A stretch of DNA of 64,000 nt from the NCBI GenBank assembly GCA_020635725.1, contig JACJZF010000014.1, positions 1 to 64,000 on the forward strand. Direction: 5' to 3'. The notes beneath the pieces are model-generated. The model was given only the letters and a program-made list of their open reading frames with translations, was not told the origin of the DNA and searched no databases. Position 1 is the stretch's first letter. The number at the start of each line of letters is the position of its first letter. Of this stretch, positions 8,217-16,344 are shown one piece after another. The position numbers and the translations under genes were made by a program. The stretch comes from Flavobacteriales bacterium. GTDB lineage: Bacteria; Bacteroidota; Bacteroidia; Flavobacteriales_F; PHOS-HE28.

Positions 8217-9674
8217 TCAGGGTTCAGGATGGCCTGATGCCTCCAAGCCAAGCTTTCGGCCTTCCTCCAGCATCAGCTGCCAGGCCTGTGCGCGGTCGTT
8301 CTGGATCACGCCGTCCAGGATGGCGTCCTTGATCACCGTCTTGATGTCGCCGATGAGCTTGCAGGGCGGGATGTTGAAGGCGCGCATGATGTCCTCGCCG
8401 GTGATGGGCGGCTGGAAGTTGCGCACGCGGTCCTTCTCCTCCACGTCCTTCAGCTTCTGCATCACCAGCTCGTAGTTGCGCAGGTAACGGTCCTTCTTCT
8501 TCTCGTTCTTGCTGGTGATGTCGGCGCGGCACAGGATCATGAGCGCATCGATGTCGTCACCGGCATCGAAGAGGAGGCGGCGCACCGCGCTGTCGGTCAC
8601 CTCTTCCTTGGTGAGGGCGATGGGCCGCAGGTGCAGGGCCACGAGCTTCTGCACGAACTTCATCTGCTCGTCCAGCGGGAGCTTCAGGCGCCGGAAGATC
8701 TTCGGCACCATACGGGCGCCCTTGTCCTCATGGCCGTGGAAGGTCCAGCCGATGCCGGGCACGAAGCGCTTGGTGACGGGCTTGGCGATGTCGTGCAGCA
8801 CGGCGGCCCAGCGCAGCCAGAGGTCTTCGCTCTTCGCGCACACATTGTCCAGCACCTGCAGGGTGTGGTAGAAGTTGTCCTTGTGTCCGATACCGAATTT
8901 CTCCTCGGCGCCAGCGAGCTCCAGGAACTCGGGGAAGAACTCGGCCATGAGACCGCTCTCACGCAGCAGGATGAAGCCGACGCTGGGCCTAGGGGCGAGG
9001 ATGATCTTGTTCAGCTCGGTGTGGATCCTTTCGGCGCTGATGATCTCGAGCCGCTTCGCATTGCGTTGGATGGCCTCGAAGGTCACCGGGTCGATGGTGA
9101 AGCCGAGCTGCGTGGCGAAGCGCACAGCACGCAGCATGCGCAAAGGGTCATCGCTGAAGGTGATGTCCGGGTCGAGCGGCGTGCGCAGCAGACCCTGGTC
9201 CAGGTGCAGGATGCCACCGAAGGGATCCACCAAGGCGCCGAGGCTCCCGGTGTTCAGCGAGATGGCCAACGCGTTGATGGTGAAGTCGCGGCGTTCCTGA
9301 TCGTCCTTGATGGTGCCGGGCGCCACCTCGGGCTTGCGGCTGTTGCGGTTGTAGCTCTCCTTGCGCGCGCCCACGAACTCCACCTGGAGATCGCGGAGCA
9401 TGAACATGGCCGTGCCGAAATTCTTGAAGACATGCACCGGGCCCGCATCCAATCGTTGCGCCACGGCCTCGGCGAAGGCCATGCCGTCGCCTTCCACCAC
9501 GAAGTCGATGTCCTTGCACGGACGGCCGATCAACCGGTCGCGCACATAGCCGCCGATGGCGAAGGCCGGAACGTTCTGCTTCGCCGCCTCGGCCGCCACC
9601 GCAGCGAACAAGGGCTCGCTCACCACGCCATCAAGGCGTGCGGGATCAACGGTGTATTTCTGCCCGGTCGGCAT
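8217..9674 (-). CDS. cca: CCA tRNA nucleotidyltransferase with HD domain
   Basis: 485 residues from ATG 9674. Residues ~20-160 form a class II polymerase-beta-like nucleotidyltransferase head with GGYVRDRLIGRPCKDIDFVV carrying the two metal-binding aspartates. The RNA-binding domain follows (FSDDPLRMLRAVRFATQLGF), then an HD phosphohydrolase region (WAAVLHDIAKP). It adds or repairs the 3' CCA end of tRNAs. I reject the longer start at 9734: it would run into hicA, and a -7 box (TACTTTCG, 9682-9689) sits just upstream of 9674. Confidence 0.92.
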   Translation of the reverse strand: MPTGQKYTVDPARLDGVVSEPLFAAVAAEAAKQNVPAFAIGGYVRDRLIGRPCKDIDFVVEGDGMAFAEAVAQRLDAGPVHVFKNFGTAMFMLRDLQVEFVGARKESYNRNSRKPEVAPGTIKDDQERRDFTINALAISLNTGSLGALVDPFGGILHLDQGLLRTPLDPDITFSDDPLRMLRAVRFATQLGFTIDPVTFEAIQRNAKRLEIISAERIHTELNKIILAPRPSVGFILLRESGLMAEFFPEFLELAGAEEKFGIGHKDNFYHTLQVLDNVCAKSEDLWLRWAAVLHDIAKPVTKRFVPGIGWTFHGHEDKGARMVPKIFRRLKLPLDEQMKFVQKLVALHLRPIALTKEEVTDSAVRRLLFDAGDDIDALMILCRADITSKNEKKKDRYLRNYELVMQKLKDVEEKDRVRNFQPPITGEDIMRAFNIPPCKLIGDIKTVIKDAILDGVIQNDRAQAWQLMLEEGRKLGLEASGHPEP

Positions 9675-9681
9675 CGGGCGG

Positions 9682-9689
9682 CGAAAGTA
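9682..9689 (-). promoter_or_regulatory. -7 promoter box of cca
   Basis: TACTTTCG on the - strand, ending 7 bases before the cca ATG; matches the Bacteroidota TAnnTTTG element with one change. It implies a very short or absent leader. Confidence 0.55.
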
Positions 9690-9696
9690 GGGGGCC

Positions 9697-9912
9697 TCAG
9701 GCCAGGCTCTCTTTGTCGATACCGGCTTGGCCAAGAATGGCGAGCAAAGTTCCTTTGGGTAGGTCTCCGCGATGCAATGGAACCACCGTCATCTTCCCCG
9801 TTGTTCTGTTCTTGAAGATCTGGTGCGATCCTTTGGAGCGCACGAACTCAAAGCCGTGTTCCTTCAACAAGCGAATCAGTTCCGCAGCGGTCAGGGATGG
9901 CGTCTTGGCCAT
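9697..9912 (-). CDS. hicA: HicA family mRNA interferase toxin
   Basis: 71 residues, typical of HicA, a small double-stranded-RNA-binding-fold toxin that cleaves mRNA during translation. The catalytic His region is GFEFVRSKGSHQIFKN, followed by TVVPLHRGDLPKGTLLAILG. The start codon shares one base with the stop of the preceding antitoxin gene (TGATG at 9910-9914). Here the antitoxin is encoded first, the reverse of the E. coli order. The pair lies between paaD and cca. Confidence 0.93.
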   Translation of the reverse strand: MAKTPSLTAAELIRLLKEHGFEFVRSKGSHQIFKNRTTGKMTVVPLHRGDLPKGTLLAILGQAGIDKESLA

Positions 9913-10139
9913 CAGGAAGCGAGCACCAACGAGTATTCCAAAGTGCGACTGTCGTCGGGAATGGGGTCGCCTTCGGCTTCCAAGGTCTCCACATAAAGCT
10001 CGATGGCTTCCTTAGCCATGCTCAATGCGTGATCGATGGACTCACCATATGTCACGCAGCCAGGCAAGGCTGGAACAGTGACTGTGAAGCCGCCTTCAGG
10101 TTCTTGCGTGAGGAGAACTCTATAGGTGCGCTGCGACAT
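9912..10139 (-). CDS. hicB: HicB family antitoxin
   Basis: 75 residues from ATG 10139. It has the HicB partial RNase H-like fold (YRVLLTQEPEGGFTVTVPAL then PGCVTYGESIDHALSMAKEA), which binds and neutralises HicA. No C-terminal DNA-binding domain is visible, so autoregulation may be weak or use another mode. The longer reading to 10286 overlaps paaD and has no family similarity. A -7-like box lies at 10161-10168, inside the end of paaD, so the TA pair may have its own promoter. Confidence 0.92.
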   Translation of the reverse strand: MSQRTYRVLLTQEPEGGFTVTVPALPGCVTYGESIDHALSMAKEAIELYVETLEAEGDPIPDDSRTLEYSLVLAS

Positions 10140-10160
10140 GCTCGTGGGCCTAATCGTCGT

Positions 10161-10168
10161 GCAAGTTA
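10161..10168 (-). promoter_or_regulatory. Possible -7 box of hicBA
   Basis: TAACTTGC on the - strand, 21 bases before the hicB ATG, overlapping the paaD stop. One or two mismatches to TAnnTTTG. Confidence 0.35.
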
Positions 10169-10651
10169 CAAGCACTTGAACTGATCGAAGGGCTCCAGGC
10201 ACTGGTTGCACTTCCACAGCGCCTTGCACGCCGTGCTGCCGAAAGGCGAGAGCATCACGGTGTCCTTCGAGCCGCAATGCGGGCATAGCACCACGGGTGC
10301 TTCGCCCTTCAGCGCGCGGATATCAGCGGTCTTCTCCGGCGGCGCGATGCCGTATTCCTTCAGCTTGCGCTTGCCGGTATCGGTGATCCAGTCAGTGGTC
10401 CAGGCAGGGGCTAGGGTCATCTTCACTTCCACCTCGGGCACGCCGGCTGCGAGCAATTCCTTCTTGATGTCAGCAGCCATGGCATCCATGGCCGGGCAGC
10501 CGGTGTAGGTGGGGGTGATGGTGATGATGGCCTTGCCGCTCTCTTCCACCTCCACGCCGCGCACCACGCCGAGCTCGAGCACGTTGATCACCGGGATCTC
10601 CGGGTCCTTCACATAGTCGAGCAGCTCGAGGATGCGGTCTTTTGTGATCAT
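10166..10651 (-). CDS. paaD: Phenylacetate-CoA oxygenase accessory protein PaaD
   Basis: 161 residues. The N-terminal MIP18/SufT-like domain (LDYVKDPEIPVINVLELGVV, TPTYTGCPAMDAM) is followed by a C-terminal four-cysteine zinc-ribbon-like motif (CPHCGSKD ... CNQCLEPFDQFKC). PaaD is needed for the phenylacetyl-CoA epoxidase complex and is thought to help iron-sulfur assembly in the PaaE reductase. It is the last gene of the - strand paaABCD set, 93 bases after paaC. Confidence 0.94.
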   Translation of the reverse strand: MITKDRILELLDYVKDPEIPVINVLELGVVRGVEVEESGKAIITITPTYTGCPAMDAMAADIKKELLAAGVPEVEVKMTLAPAWTTDWITDTGKRKLKEYGIAPPEKTADIRALKGEAPVVLCPHCGSKDTVMLSPFGSTACKALWKCNQCLEPFDQFKCL

Positions 10652-10744
10652 GAGGGTGAATGGCCGCAGAGACGCAGAGTCGCAGAGAAGATAGTGTATG
10701 TGCTCAGGATGCCCGTCCGGGTCGCTTGTCCTTCGCCTCCCGAT

Positions 10745-11503
10745 CTACCACTCCGCCCCCGGGTATGCCCGGGTCACATGCTGCATCTCGGCCAGGATGT
10801 AACCCATGTGCTCGGTATGCATGCCTTTGCGGCCGCCGGTGGCCATGAAGCCATCCGCCGGGCGCTTGAGTGTGGCTTCGGCCAGCACCTCATCCACGGT
10901 CTTGCTCCACGCGGCTTTCACGGCGGCCATGTCCGGCGCGATGCCCGCCTGGGTCATTTGCGCCAGCACGTCATCGCTCTCAAAGAGCTCACCGGTGAAG
11001 GTCCATAGGTCGTCGAGTGCGGCCTGGGCACGCTGGTGGCTCTCTGCGGTGCCATCGCCGAAGCGCACCATCCACTCGCTGCTGGCGCGCAGGTGGTAGG
11101 TGGCCTCCTTCACGCTCTTGCCCGCGATCGCGGCGAGCTGCTCGTCCTTGCTTTTCAGCAGGGCCTGCATCAACGGCAGGTGATAGGCATCGAACAGGAA
11201 GCTGCGTGCCATGGTGTGCGCGTAATCGCCATTGGGCTGCTCCACCAGCTTCACGTTCGTGAACTGCCGCTCCATCCTGCGGTATGCCAGGTCATCCTCT
11301 GTGCGCCCTTTGCCCTCCACCTGTCCTGCGTAGGTGAGCAGGTTCCGGGCCTCGCCAAGGTGGTCGAGCGATCGATTGGTGAGGGCGATGTCCTCCTCGA
11401 GGATGGGTCCGTGACCGCACCATTCGCTCAACCGGTGGCTGAGGATGAGCAGGTCGTCGCCGAGGCGGAGGGTGTATTGGAAGAGTGGGTTGCTCATGGC
11501 CAT
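10745..11503 (-). CDS. paaC: 1,2-phenylacetyl-CoA epoxidase subunit PaaC
   Basis: About 252 residues, a ferritin-like four-helix protein. It is the non-catalytic structural partner of PaaA. Family text: FQYTLRLGDDLLILSHRLSE, CGHGPILEEDIALTNRSLDH and the C-terminal GRKGMHTEHMGYILAEMQ. Start: ATG 11503, with an in-frame ATG at 11497 equally possible; the upstream extension to 11554 reads the repeat spacer. The gap to paaB contains a C-rich repeat on the mRNA strand and a G-quadruplex motif on the other strand. Confidence 0.95.
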   Translation of the reverse strand: MAMSNPLFQYTLRLGDDLLILSHRLSEWCGHGPILEEDIALTNRSLDHLGEARNLLTYAGQVEGKGRTEDDLAYRRMERQFTNVKLVEQPNGDYAHTMARSFLFDAYHLPLMQALLKSKDEQLAAIAGKSVKEATYHLRASSEWMVRFGDGTAESHQRAQAALDDLWTFTGELFESDDVLAQMTQAGIAPDMAAVKAAWSKTVDEVLAEATLKRPADGFMATGGRKGMHTEHMGYILAEMQHVTRAYPGAEW

Positions 11504-11578
11504 GGCAGGTTGGGGGTTGGTGGGATAGGGGGTTGGGCAACCCTCAACATTCAACTATCAACATTCAACCCTCAACAT
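11504..11578. repeat. G4-prone arm plus TTCAAC/CTCAAC direct repeats
   Basis: On the + strand, 11512-11537 has four G tracts of at least three bases with short loops, a canonical G-quadruplex pattern. It is followed at 11538-11578 by repeated CTCAACATTCAAC-type units. Left and right arms are imperfect reverse complements, the same architecture as the spacer at 8069-8216. Confidence 0.65.
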
Positions 11579-11872
11579 TCAAATGTATTTCGCCCTCTCG
11601 GGCACGGTGTAGAAGGTCGGGTGTCGGTACACCTTGTCATCGGCGGGGTCGAAGAGGCTCTCGGCATCCTCGGGGCGTGAGGAGTGGATGTGCTCGCTCT
11701 TCACCACCCAGATGCTATTGCCTTCCTGTCGGCGGGTGTACACATCGCGGGCGTTCTCGATGGCCATTTCCGCATCGGCGGCGTGCAAGCTGCCCACATG
11801 CTTATGGTCCAAGCCGCGCTTGCTCTGGATGAAGACCTCCCAGAGGGGCCAGTTGTTCGGGTTCTCGCTCAT
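11579..11872 (-). CDS. paaB: 1,2-phenylacetyl-CoA epoxidase subunit PaaB
   Basis: 97 residues, normal size for PaaB, the small bridging subunit of the epoxidase. Family text: WPLWEVFIQSKRGLDHKHVG, SLHAADAEMAIENARDVYTR and NSIWVVKSEHI. It lies between paaA and paaC. The 76-base gap to paaA holds a perfect 10-bp hairpin (11901-11944) that may alter relative expression or stability. Confidence 0.96.
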   Translation of the reverse strand: MSENPNNWPLWEVFIQSKRGLDHKHVGSLHAADAEMAIENARDVYTRRQEGNSIWVVKSEHIHSSRPEDAESLFDPADDKVYRHPTFYTVPERAKYI

Positions 11873-11900
11873 TCGGTTGAAGGTGTCGGTTGTCCGCTAT

Positions 11901-11944
11901 CAGTTGTCAGTGCCGCATGACGGACGGCTGACATCTGACAACTG
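11901..11944 (-). other. Hairpin in the paaA-paaB spacer
   Basis: CAGTTGTCAG (11901-11910) and its exact reverse complement (11935-11944) flank a 24-base loop. No T run follows, so it looks like an mRNA processing or stability hairpin rather than a terminator. Confidence 0.55.
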
Positions 11945-11948
11945 TTCC

Positions 11949-12893
11949 CTATGCTGCTTCTTTTCGTTTAGCTCGTTTCGCCGCATGCGCCACGGCCGCA
12001 TCGCGTACCCATTGGCCTTCGGCGTGGGCCTTGTTGCGCGCATCCAGGCGTTCCTTGTTGCATGGTCCGTTGCCCTTCACCACGTTCCAGAACTCGTCCC
12101 AATCGATGGGCCCGAAGTCATAGTGGCCGCGCTCCTCGTTCCATTTCAGCAGCGGGTCCGGAACGCTCAATCCGATGACCTCGGCCTGCTGCACCGTGCG
12201 GTCGATGAAGATCTGGCGGAGCTCGTCGTTGCTCTGGCGCTTGATCTTCCAGGTCATGCTCTGCTGGCTGTGCGGGCTATCTGCGTCATTCGGGCCGAAC
12301 ATCATCAGGCTGGGCCACCACCAGCGGTTCAGCGCATCCTGCGCCATCTCCTTCTGCTCAGGTGTGCCCTGTGCGAGCACGGCCATGATCTCATAGCCCT
12401 GGCGCTGGTGGAAGCTCTCCTCCTTGCAGATGCGCACCATGGCCCGCGCATAGGGGCCGTAGCTGGTGCGGCACAGCATCACCTGGTTCATGATGGCCGC
12501 GCCGTCCACGAGCCAACCGATCGCCCCGATGTCGGCCCAGGTGAGGGTGGGGTAGTTGAAGATGCTGCTGTATTTGGCCTTGCCGCTCAGCAGGTCGTCG
12601 ATGGTCTTCTCGCGGCTGGTGCCGAGCGTTTCACTGGCGCTGTATAGGTAGAGCCCGTGGCCGGCCTCGTCCTGCACCTTGGCCAGCAGGATGGCCTTGC
12701 GCTTCAGGCTCGGGGCACGGGTGATCCAGTTGCCCTCGGGGAGCATGCCCACCACCTCGCTGTGCGCGTGCTGGCTGATCTGCCTCACCAGGGTCTTGCG
12801 GTACTCATCCGGCATCCAATCCTTGGGTTCGATCTTCTGTTCCGCGTCGATCTTGGCTTGGAACAGCTCCTCCAGGTTCTTCACGTCGGTCAT
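11949..12893 (-). CDS. paaA: 1,2-phenylacetyl-CoA epoxidase catalytic subunit PaaA
   Basis: 314 residues, the di-iron ferritin-like catalytic subunit that epoxidises the ring of phenylacetyl-CoA. Iron ligands are expected in LLAKVQDEAGHGLYLYSA (ExxH) and RICKEESFHQRQGYEIMA (ExxH). The C-terminal WDEFWNVVKGNGPCN is conserved. It is the first gene of the - strand paaABCD set and is divergent from paaE across 118 bases. A -7-like box lies at 12913-12920. Confidence 0.97.
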   Translation of the reverse strand: MTDVKNLEELFQAKIDAEQKIEPKDWMPDEYRKTLVRQISQHAHSEVVGMLPEGNWITRAPSLKRKAILLAKVQDEAGHGLYLYSASETLGTSREKTIDDLLSGKAKYSSIFNYPTLTWADIGAIGWLVDGAAIMNQVMLCRTSYGPYARAMVRICKEESFHQRQGYEIMAVLAQGTPEQKEMAQDALNRWWWPSLMMFGPNDADSPHSQQSMTWKIKRQSNDELRQIFIDRTVQQAEVIGLSVPDPLLKWNEERGHYDFGPIDWDEFWNVVKGNGPCNKERLDARNKAHAEGQWVRDAAVAHAAKRAKRKEAA

Positions 12894-12912
12894 GTGCCTT
12901 GTTTGCGGTTCG

Positions 12913-12920
12913 CTAAAGTA
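12913..12920 (-). promoter_or_regulatory. -7-like box of paaABCD
   Basis: TACTTTAG on the - strand, 19 bases upstream of the paaA ATG, in the divergent paaA/paaE region. Confidence 0.45.
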
Positions 12921-12992
12921 GCGCCATGGCCCGGTTCATCGCTGACGGCGGTCAGTGTCAGCCCGATACTGACGTCGCCTCGGGACGGCTTC

Positions 12993-13000
12993 TATTTTTG
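12993..13000 (+). promoter_or_regulatory. -7 promoter box of paaE
   Basis: TATTTTTG is a perfect match to TAnnTTTG, 11 bases before the paaE ATG. Together with 12913-12920 it defines a back-to-back promoter pair. Confidence 0.6.
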
Positions 13001-13011
13001 CGGCCCCACGC

Positions 13012-14109
13012 ATGAGCACGAACAGGATGGCCCATTTCCATACGCTTAAGGTCGCAGATGTCAACCAGGAGACGCCCGAGTGCATCGTGGTGGGCTTCGA
13101 GGTGCCGGAAGGGCTCCGCAAGGAGTTCGCGTTCCAGCACGGCCAATACGTGACCCTGAAGCTCACGGTCGATGGCGAGGACCTGCGCCGCTCGTACAGC
13201 ATCTGCAGCAGCCCGTTGGATGCGGAGCGCTTCTGCATCGCGGTGAAGAAGGTGCCGCACGGTCGGGCGAGCACCCAGCTGGTGGATAAGCTGAAGGCGG
13301 GCATGAGCATCGAGGTGATGAGCCCGATGGGCAATTTCACCACCGCTCTCGATGCCTCCAGGGAGCGCCAGTTCGTGGCCTTCGCGGCCGGCAGCGGCAT
13401 CACGCCCATCCTCAGCATCCTGAAGACCGTGTTGCGCACCGAGCCGAAGAGCCGCTTCACCCTGTTCTACGGCAACACCGATGTGGACCGCATCATCTTC
13501 CGCCAGCGCCTGGAGGAGCTGAAGGCGCAGCACGCCGGTCGCCTCGATGTGCACCATATCCTGAGCAAGGGCGCCGATGAGGACCAGCTCTTCAACGGGC
13601 GCATCACCACGGACAAGGCCGTGGCGCTGGTGCAGCGCTTCGTCTCCGACCGCAACGACAACGAGTACTTCATCTGCGGCCCTGAGCAGATGATGGTGAA
13701 CGTGAGCGAGGCGCTGGAGCGGCTGGGCGCCGACAAGAAGCGCATCCACATCGAGCTCTTCGGCACGCCGGTGAGCACCGAGGCGAAGAAGGAAGCCACC
13801 CATGCCACCTCCACGGTGTTCAGCGGCGTGGCCGATGTGAAGGTGATCCTGGATGGGCGCGAGCATGAGCTCAAGATCAAGGCGAATGGCGATACCGTGC
13901 TGGATGCCGCCCTCGACGCCGGACTCGATGTGCCCTATGCCTGCAAGGGAGCGGTGTGCTGCACGTGCAAGGCGCGCGTGGTGGAGGGGCAGGTGGAGAT
14001 GGAGATGAACTACGCCCTCACCGATGATGAGGTGGCCGATGGTTACGTGCTCACCTGCCAGACCCATCCGCGCTCGCAGCGGGTGGTGATCGATTACGAC
14101 CAGCACTGA
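13012..14109 (+). CDS. paaE: 1,2-phenylacetyl-CoA epoxidase reductase PaaE
   Basis: 365 residues. It has an FAD-binding ferredoxin-reductase domain (RRSYSICSSP at the FAD site, about residues 60-70), an NAD(P)-binding domain (FAAGSGITPILSILK, then FICGPEQMM) and a C-terminal plant-type 2Fe-2S ferredoxin with YACKGAVCCTCKARV and a fourth cysteine in VLTCQTHP. It passes electrons from NADPH to PaaA. It is encoded on the opposite strand from paaABCD and ends in a terminator at 14133. Confidence 0.96.
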   Translation: MSTNRMAHFHTLKVADVNQETPECIVVGFEVPEGLRKEFAFQHGQYVTLKLTVDGEDLRRSYSICSSPLDAERFCIAVKKVPHGRASTQLVDKLKAGMSIEVMSPMGNFTTALDASRERQFVAFAAGSGITPILSILKTVLRTEPKSRFTLFYGNTDVDRIIFRQRLEELKAQHAGRLDVHHILSKGADEDQLFNGRITTDKAVALVQRFVSDRNDNEYFICGPEQMMVNVSEALERLGADKKRIHIELFGTPVSTEAKKEATHATSTVFSGVADVKVILDGREHELKIKANGDTVLDAALDAGLDVPYACKGAVCCTCKARVVEGQVEMEMNYALTDDEVADGYVLTCQTHPRSQRVVIDYDQH

Positions 14110-14132
14110 CCGAAGACGGAGCGGAATAGGAC

Positions 14133-14164
14133 AAGGCGGGCTTACGGGCCCGCCTTGCTGTTTT
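14133..14164 (+). terminator. Rho-independent terminator after paaE
   Basis: A 9-bp perfect stem AAGGCGGGC/GCCCGCCTT (14133-14141 with 14148-14156), a 6-base loop and a GCTGTTTT tail. Confidence 0.85.
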
Positions 14165-14209
14165 CCCTGCCTTGGTTGGTGTGTTTGTAAGGCGGGGAGA
14201 AGAGGTTCG

Positions 14210-14755
14210 TCAGAAGGTCGCGGTGGCCACTCCGGCCAAGCGGGTCTGAATGTGATCGAGGTAATGCTCGCTGTGGTAGAAGCCGCCTTCCTCCTCGTTC
14301 CACCGCACGATGGCCGAAGGGAAATCGGTGTAGAAGGGGTCGATGCCCTGCGTGCTCAACGGCTGCAGGTTCACGAAGCAGAGGTAGTCCGGGTAGTCGA
14401 CCACGTTCTCCGGGAGCTTCGTATCGATGTAGAGCATCTTGTCCTGGTAACCCTCCCTCTTCACCTGAACGGTGTAGAACTGGTTGATATCGAGCTCCAG
14501 CGTGAAGCGGCCTTTCTTGTCGGTCTGCAAGGTGCCCAGCTGCTCGTTGTCGCGGAATAGCACCAGGCTGGCCTCGGCGGTCTCCTGGCCATTCAGGGTC
14601 ACTTCGCCCTGCACGGGGACATACCAGCCCTCGGCCTGATCGCGACGGTCGACGAGCTTACCGCCTTTCTTGCCTTGCGCGAAGCAGCTTCCGGCGGCGA
14701 GCAGCAGAAGTGCTGCCGCCAATGACTTGCTCAGAGGAATGTTGAAGTTTGCCAT
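14210..14755 (-). CDS. Secreted carboxypeptidase-regulatory-like protein
   Basis: 181 residues. A signal peptide ends at CFAQ (about residue 26). The next ~90 residues (VQGEVTLNGQETAEASLVLF to QVKREGYQDKMLYIDTKLP) look like a transthyretin/carboxypeptidase-D regulatory beta-sandwich, common in Bacteroidota envelope proteins. The rest is not recognised. Location is probably periplasm or outer surface. No function can be assigned; the neighbouring sensory genes are separated by only 47 bases, so it could be the last gene of that - strand run. Confidence 0.6.
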   Translation of the reverse strand: MANFNIPLSKSLAAALLLLAAGSCFAQGKKGGKLVDRRDQAEGWYVPVQGEVTLNGQETAEASLVLFRDNEQLGTLQTDKKGRFTLELDINQFYTVQVKREGYQDKMLYIDTKLPENVVDYPDYLCFVNLQPLSTQGIDPFYTDFPSAIVRWNEEEGGFYHSEHYLDHIQTRLAGVATATF

Positions 14756-14802
14756 GGAGAGTTCGTTCAGGCGTTGTACGCCGGATGAGGCCTGGGGTTA
14801 CA

Positions 14803-16341
14803 TCAGGCCACCTGGCTGAAGGGGGCCTGGCGCGATCGGGCTGCTGCTTTCGGCAACCGCACATGGATGGCTGTCCCCTGGTTCACGGCGCTTTCGGCCC
14901 ACACCTCGCCGCCGTGCTTGGCGACCACCCGCTGAACGATGGCCAGGCCTACGCCTGTGCCCTCGAACTGATCCGCTTTGTGCAGGCGCTTGAACACGCC
15001 GAAGGCCTGGTCCTTGTGCTGAGCCTCGAAGCCCACGCCGTTGTCCTTCACGATCAGGTGGTCGTGGTCCGGTTCATCACGGTGCTCGATCGCGATCCGT
15101 GGCGAAGCCTTGGTCCGAGTGAATTTCAGTGCATTGGAAAGCAGGTTGTGCAGCAGCACTTTGAGCATGGGGGCGTCCGCCAGCACCTGAGCCTCGTCTG
15201 TCACGTCCAGGCTCACCTGGGCGCGTCGGTCCTGTGGCACGATGTCCTCGACGGATTCGAGCACGAGCTCGCGCAGGGGTACGGCCTTGCGCTCCAGCTC
15301 ACGGGTGTTGGTCTGCGAGAAGCGCAGCAGGTCATCGACCAACTGGATCATGTGCCGCGCGCCACGCTCGATGCGATCGGCGAAGGGCAGGCACTCCCCG
15401 AGCGCAGGATTCCCCTCCGCCGTGTGGCGCAGCAGTTCGCTCAGGGCGGCGATGTTCTTGAGCGGTGAGCGCAGGTCGTGCGCCACGGAGTAGGAGAAGG
15501 AGCCCAGGTCCTCGAGCGCCTCGAGCAATTGCGAGGTGCGGGCCGCCACGCGTCGGTCCAGGTCGGCATTGAGCTTCTCCAGGCGCTTCTGCTCCTGCTT
15601 GCGGTCGGAGATGTCCTTGATGATGGCCTGGAACACGTCGCGGTGCCCATCCTGCGCGCCCATGTAGGTGGCGGTCATCAGGCAATCGATGGTGCTGCCG
15701 TCAGGCGTGCGCAGAGTAAGGTCCACATTCACGAAATCCTTGCCAGCGCGGTGGCTCCTCAGGTTGCGCACCAGCTCCTTCGGGTCCTCGAGATACGAGG
15801 TGAAGCGTTGGCGCAGCAGCTGCTCACGCGGCAGGCCGATCAAGCGCGCGCAGGCGGCGTTCACCTCCAGCACGGCGCCGCGGTGGTTCACGATCACAAT
15901 GGGATCGGCGCTGGCCTCGAAGACCTGCGTGTAGCGGTCCAGCAGCACCTCCTTCTCCGAGCGCAAGCGCTGGATCTCGAAGGCCTGGTTGATGCGCAGG
16001 CGCAGGTCGTTCTCATCCCATGGCTTCGTGGCATAGGCATAGATGCCGCCATCGTTCACGGCGCGCACCACGGCCTCCAGGTCGGAATAGCCGGTGAGCA
16101 GCATGCGCATGGCGCGCGGATGCTCCTGCCGCGCCACCGCCAGGAACTCGCTGCCGCTCATGCCCGGCATGCGCTGGTCGGAGATGATCACATGGATCTC
16201 CTCCCGGGCCAGCACTTCCAGCGCCTCAGCGCCGCTGCCGGCGATGAAGACATCCATCTCGCGGCGGAAGGAGGCCTTGAACGCCTTCAGGTTGTGCTCC
16301 TCGTCGTCCACGAAGAGCACGCGGATACGGTCGTGTGCCAT
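14803..16341 (-). CDS. Hybrid response regulator-PAS-histidine kinase
   Basis: 512 residues. The receiver domain (1-125) has phospho-acceptor Asp55 in ISDQRMPG and Lys in YATKPW. A PAS domain follows (about 140-260), then a coiled coil, HisKA with the phospho-His motif YSVAHDLRSPLKNI, and a HATPase domain with NLLSNALKF, VKDNGVGF and EGTGVGLAIV. No membrane segment, so it is cytosolic. The receiver at the N terminus means it can be controlled by an upstream kinase, most simply the 7TMR-DISM kinase whose gene ends 3 bases before this start. Confidence 0.9.
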   Translation of the reverse strand: MAHDRIRVLFVDDEEHNLKAFKASFRREMDVFIAGSGAEALEVLAREEIHVIISDQRMPGMSGSEFLAVARQEHPRAMRMLLTGYSDLEAVVRAVNDGGIYAYATKPWDENDLRLRINQAFEIQRLRSEKEVLLDRYTQVFEASADPIVIVNHRGAVLEVNAACARLIGLPREQLLRQRFTSYLEDPKELVRNLRSHRAGKDFVNVDLTLRTPDGSTIDCLMTATYMGAQDGHRDVFQAIIKDISDRKQEQKRLEKLNADLDRRVAARTSQLLEALEDLGSFSYSVAHDLRSPLKNIAALSELLRHTAEGNPALGECLPFADRIERGARHMIQLVDDLLRFSQTNTRELERKAVPLRELVLESVEDIVPQDRRAQVSLDVTDEAQVLADAPMLKVLLHNLLSNALKFTRTKASPRIAIEHRDEPDHDHLIVKDNGVGFEAQHKDQAFGVFKRLHKADQFEGTGVGLAIVQRVVAKHGGEVWAESAVNQGTAIHVRLPKAAARSRQAPFSQVA

Positions 16342-16344
16342 GGG

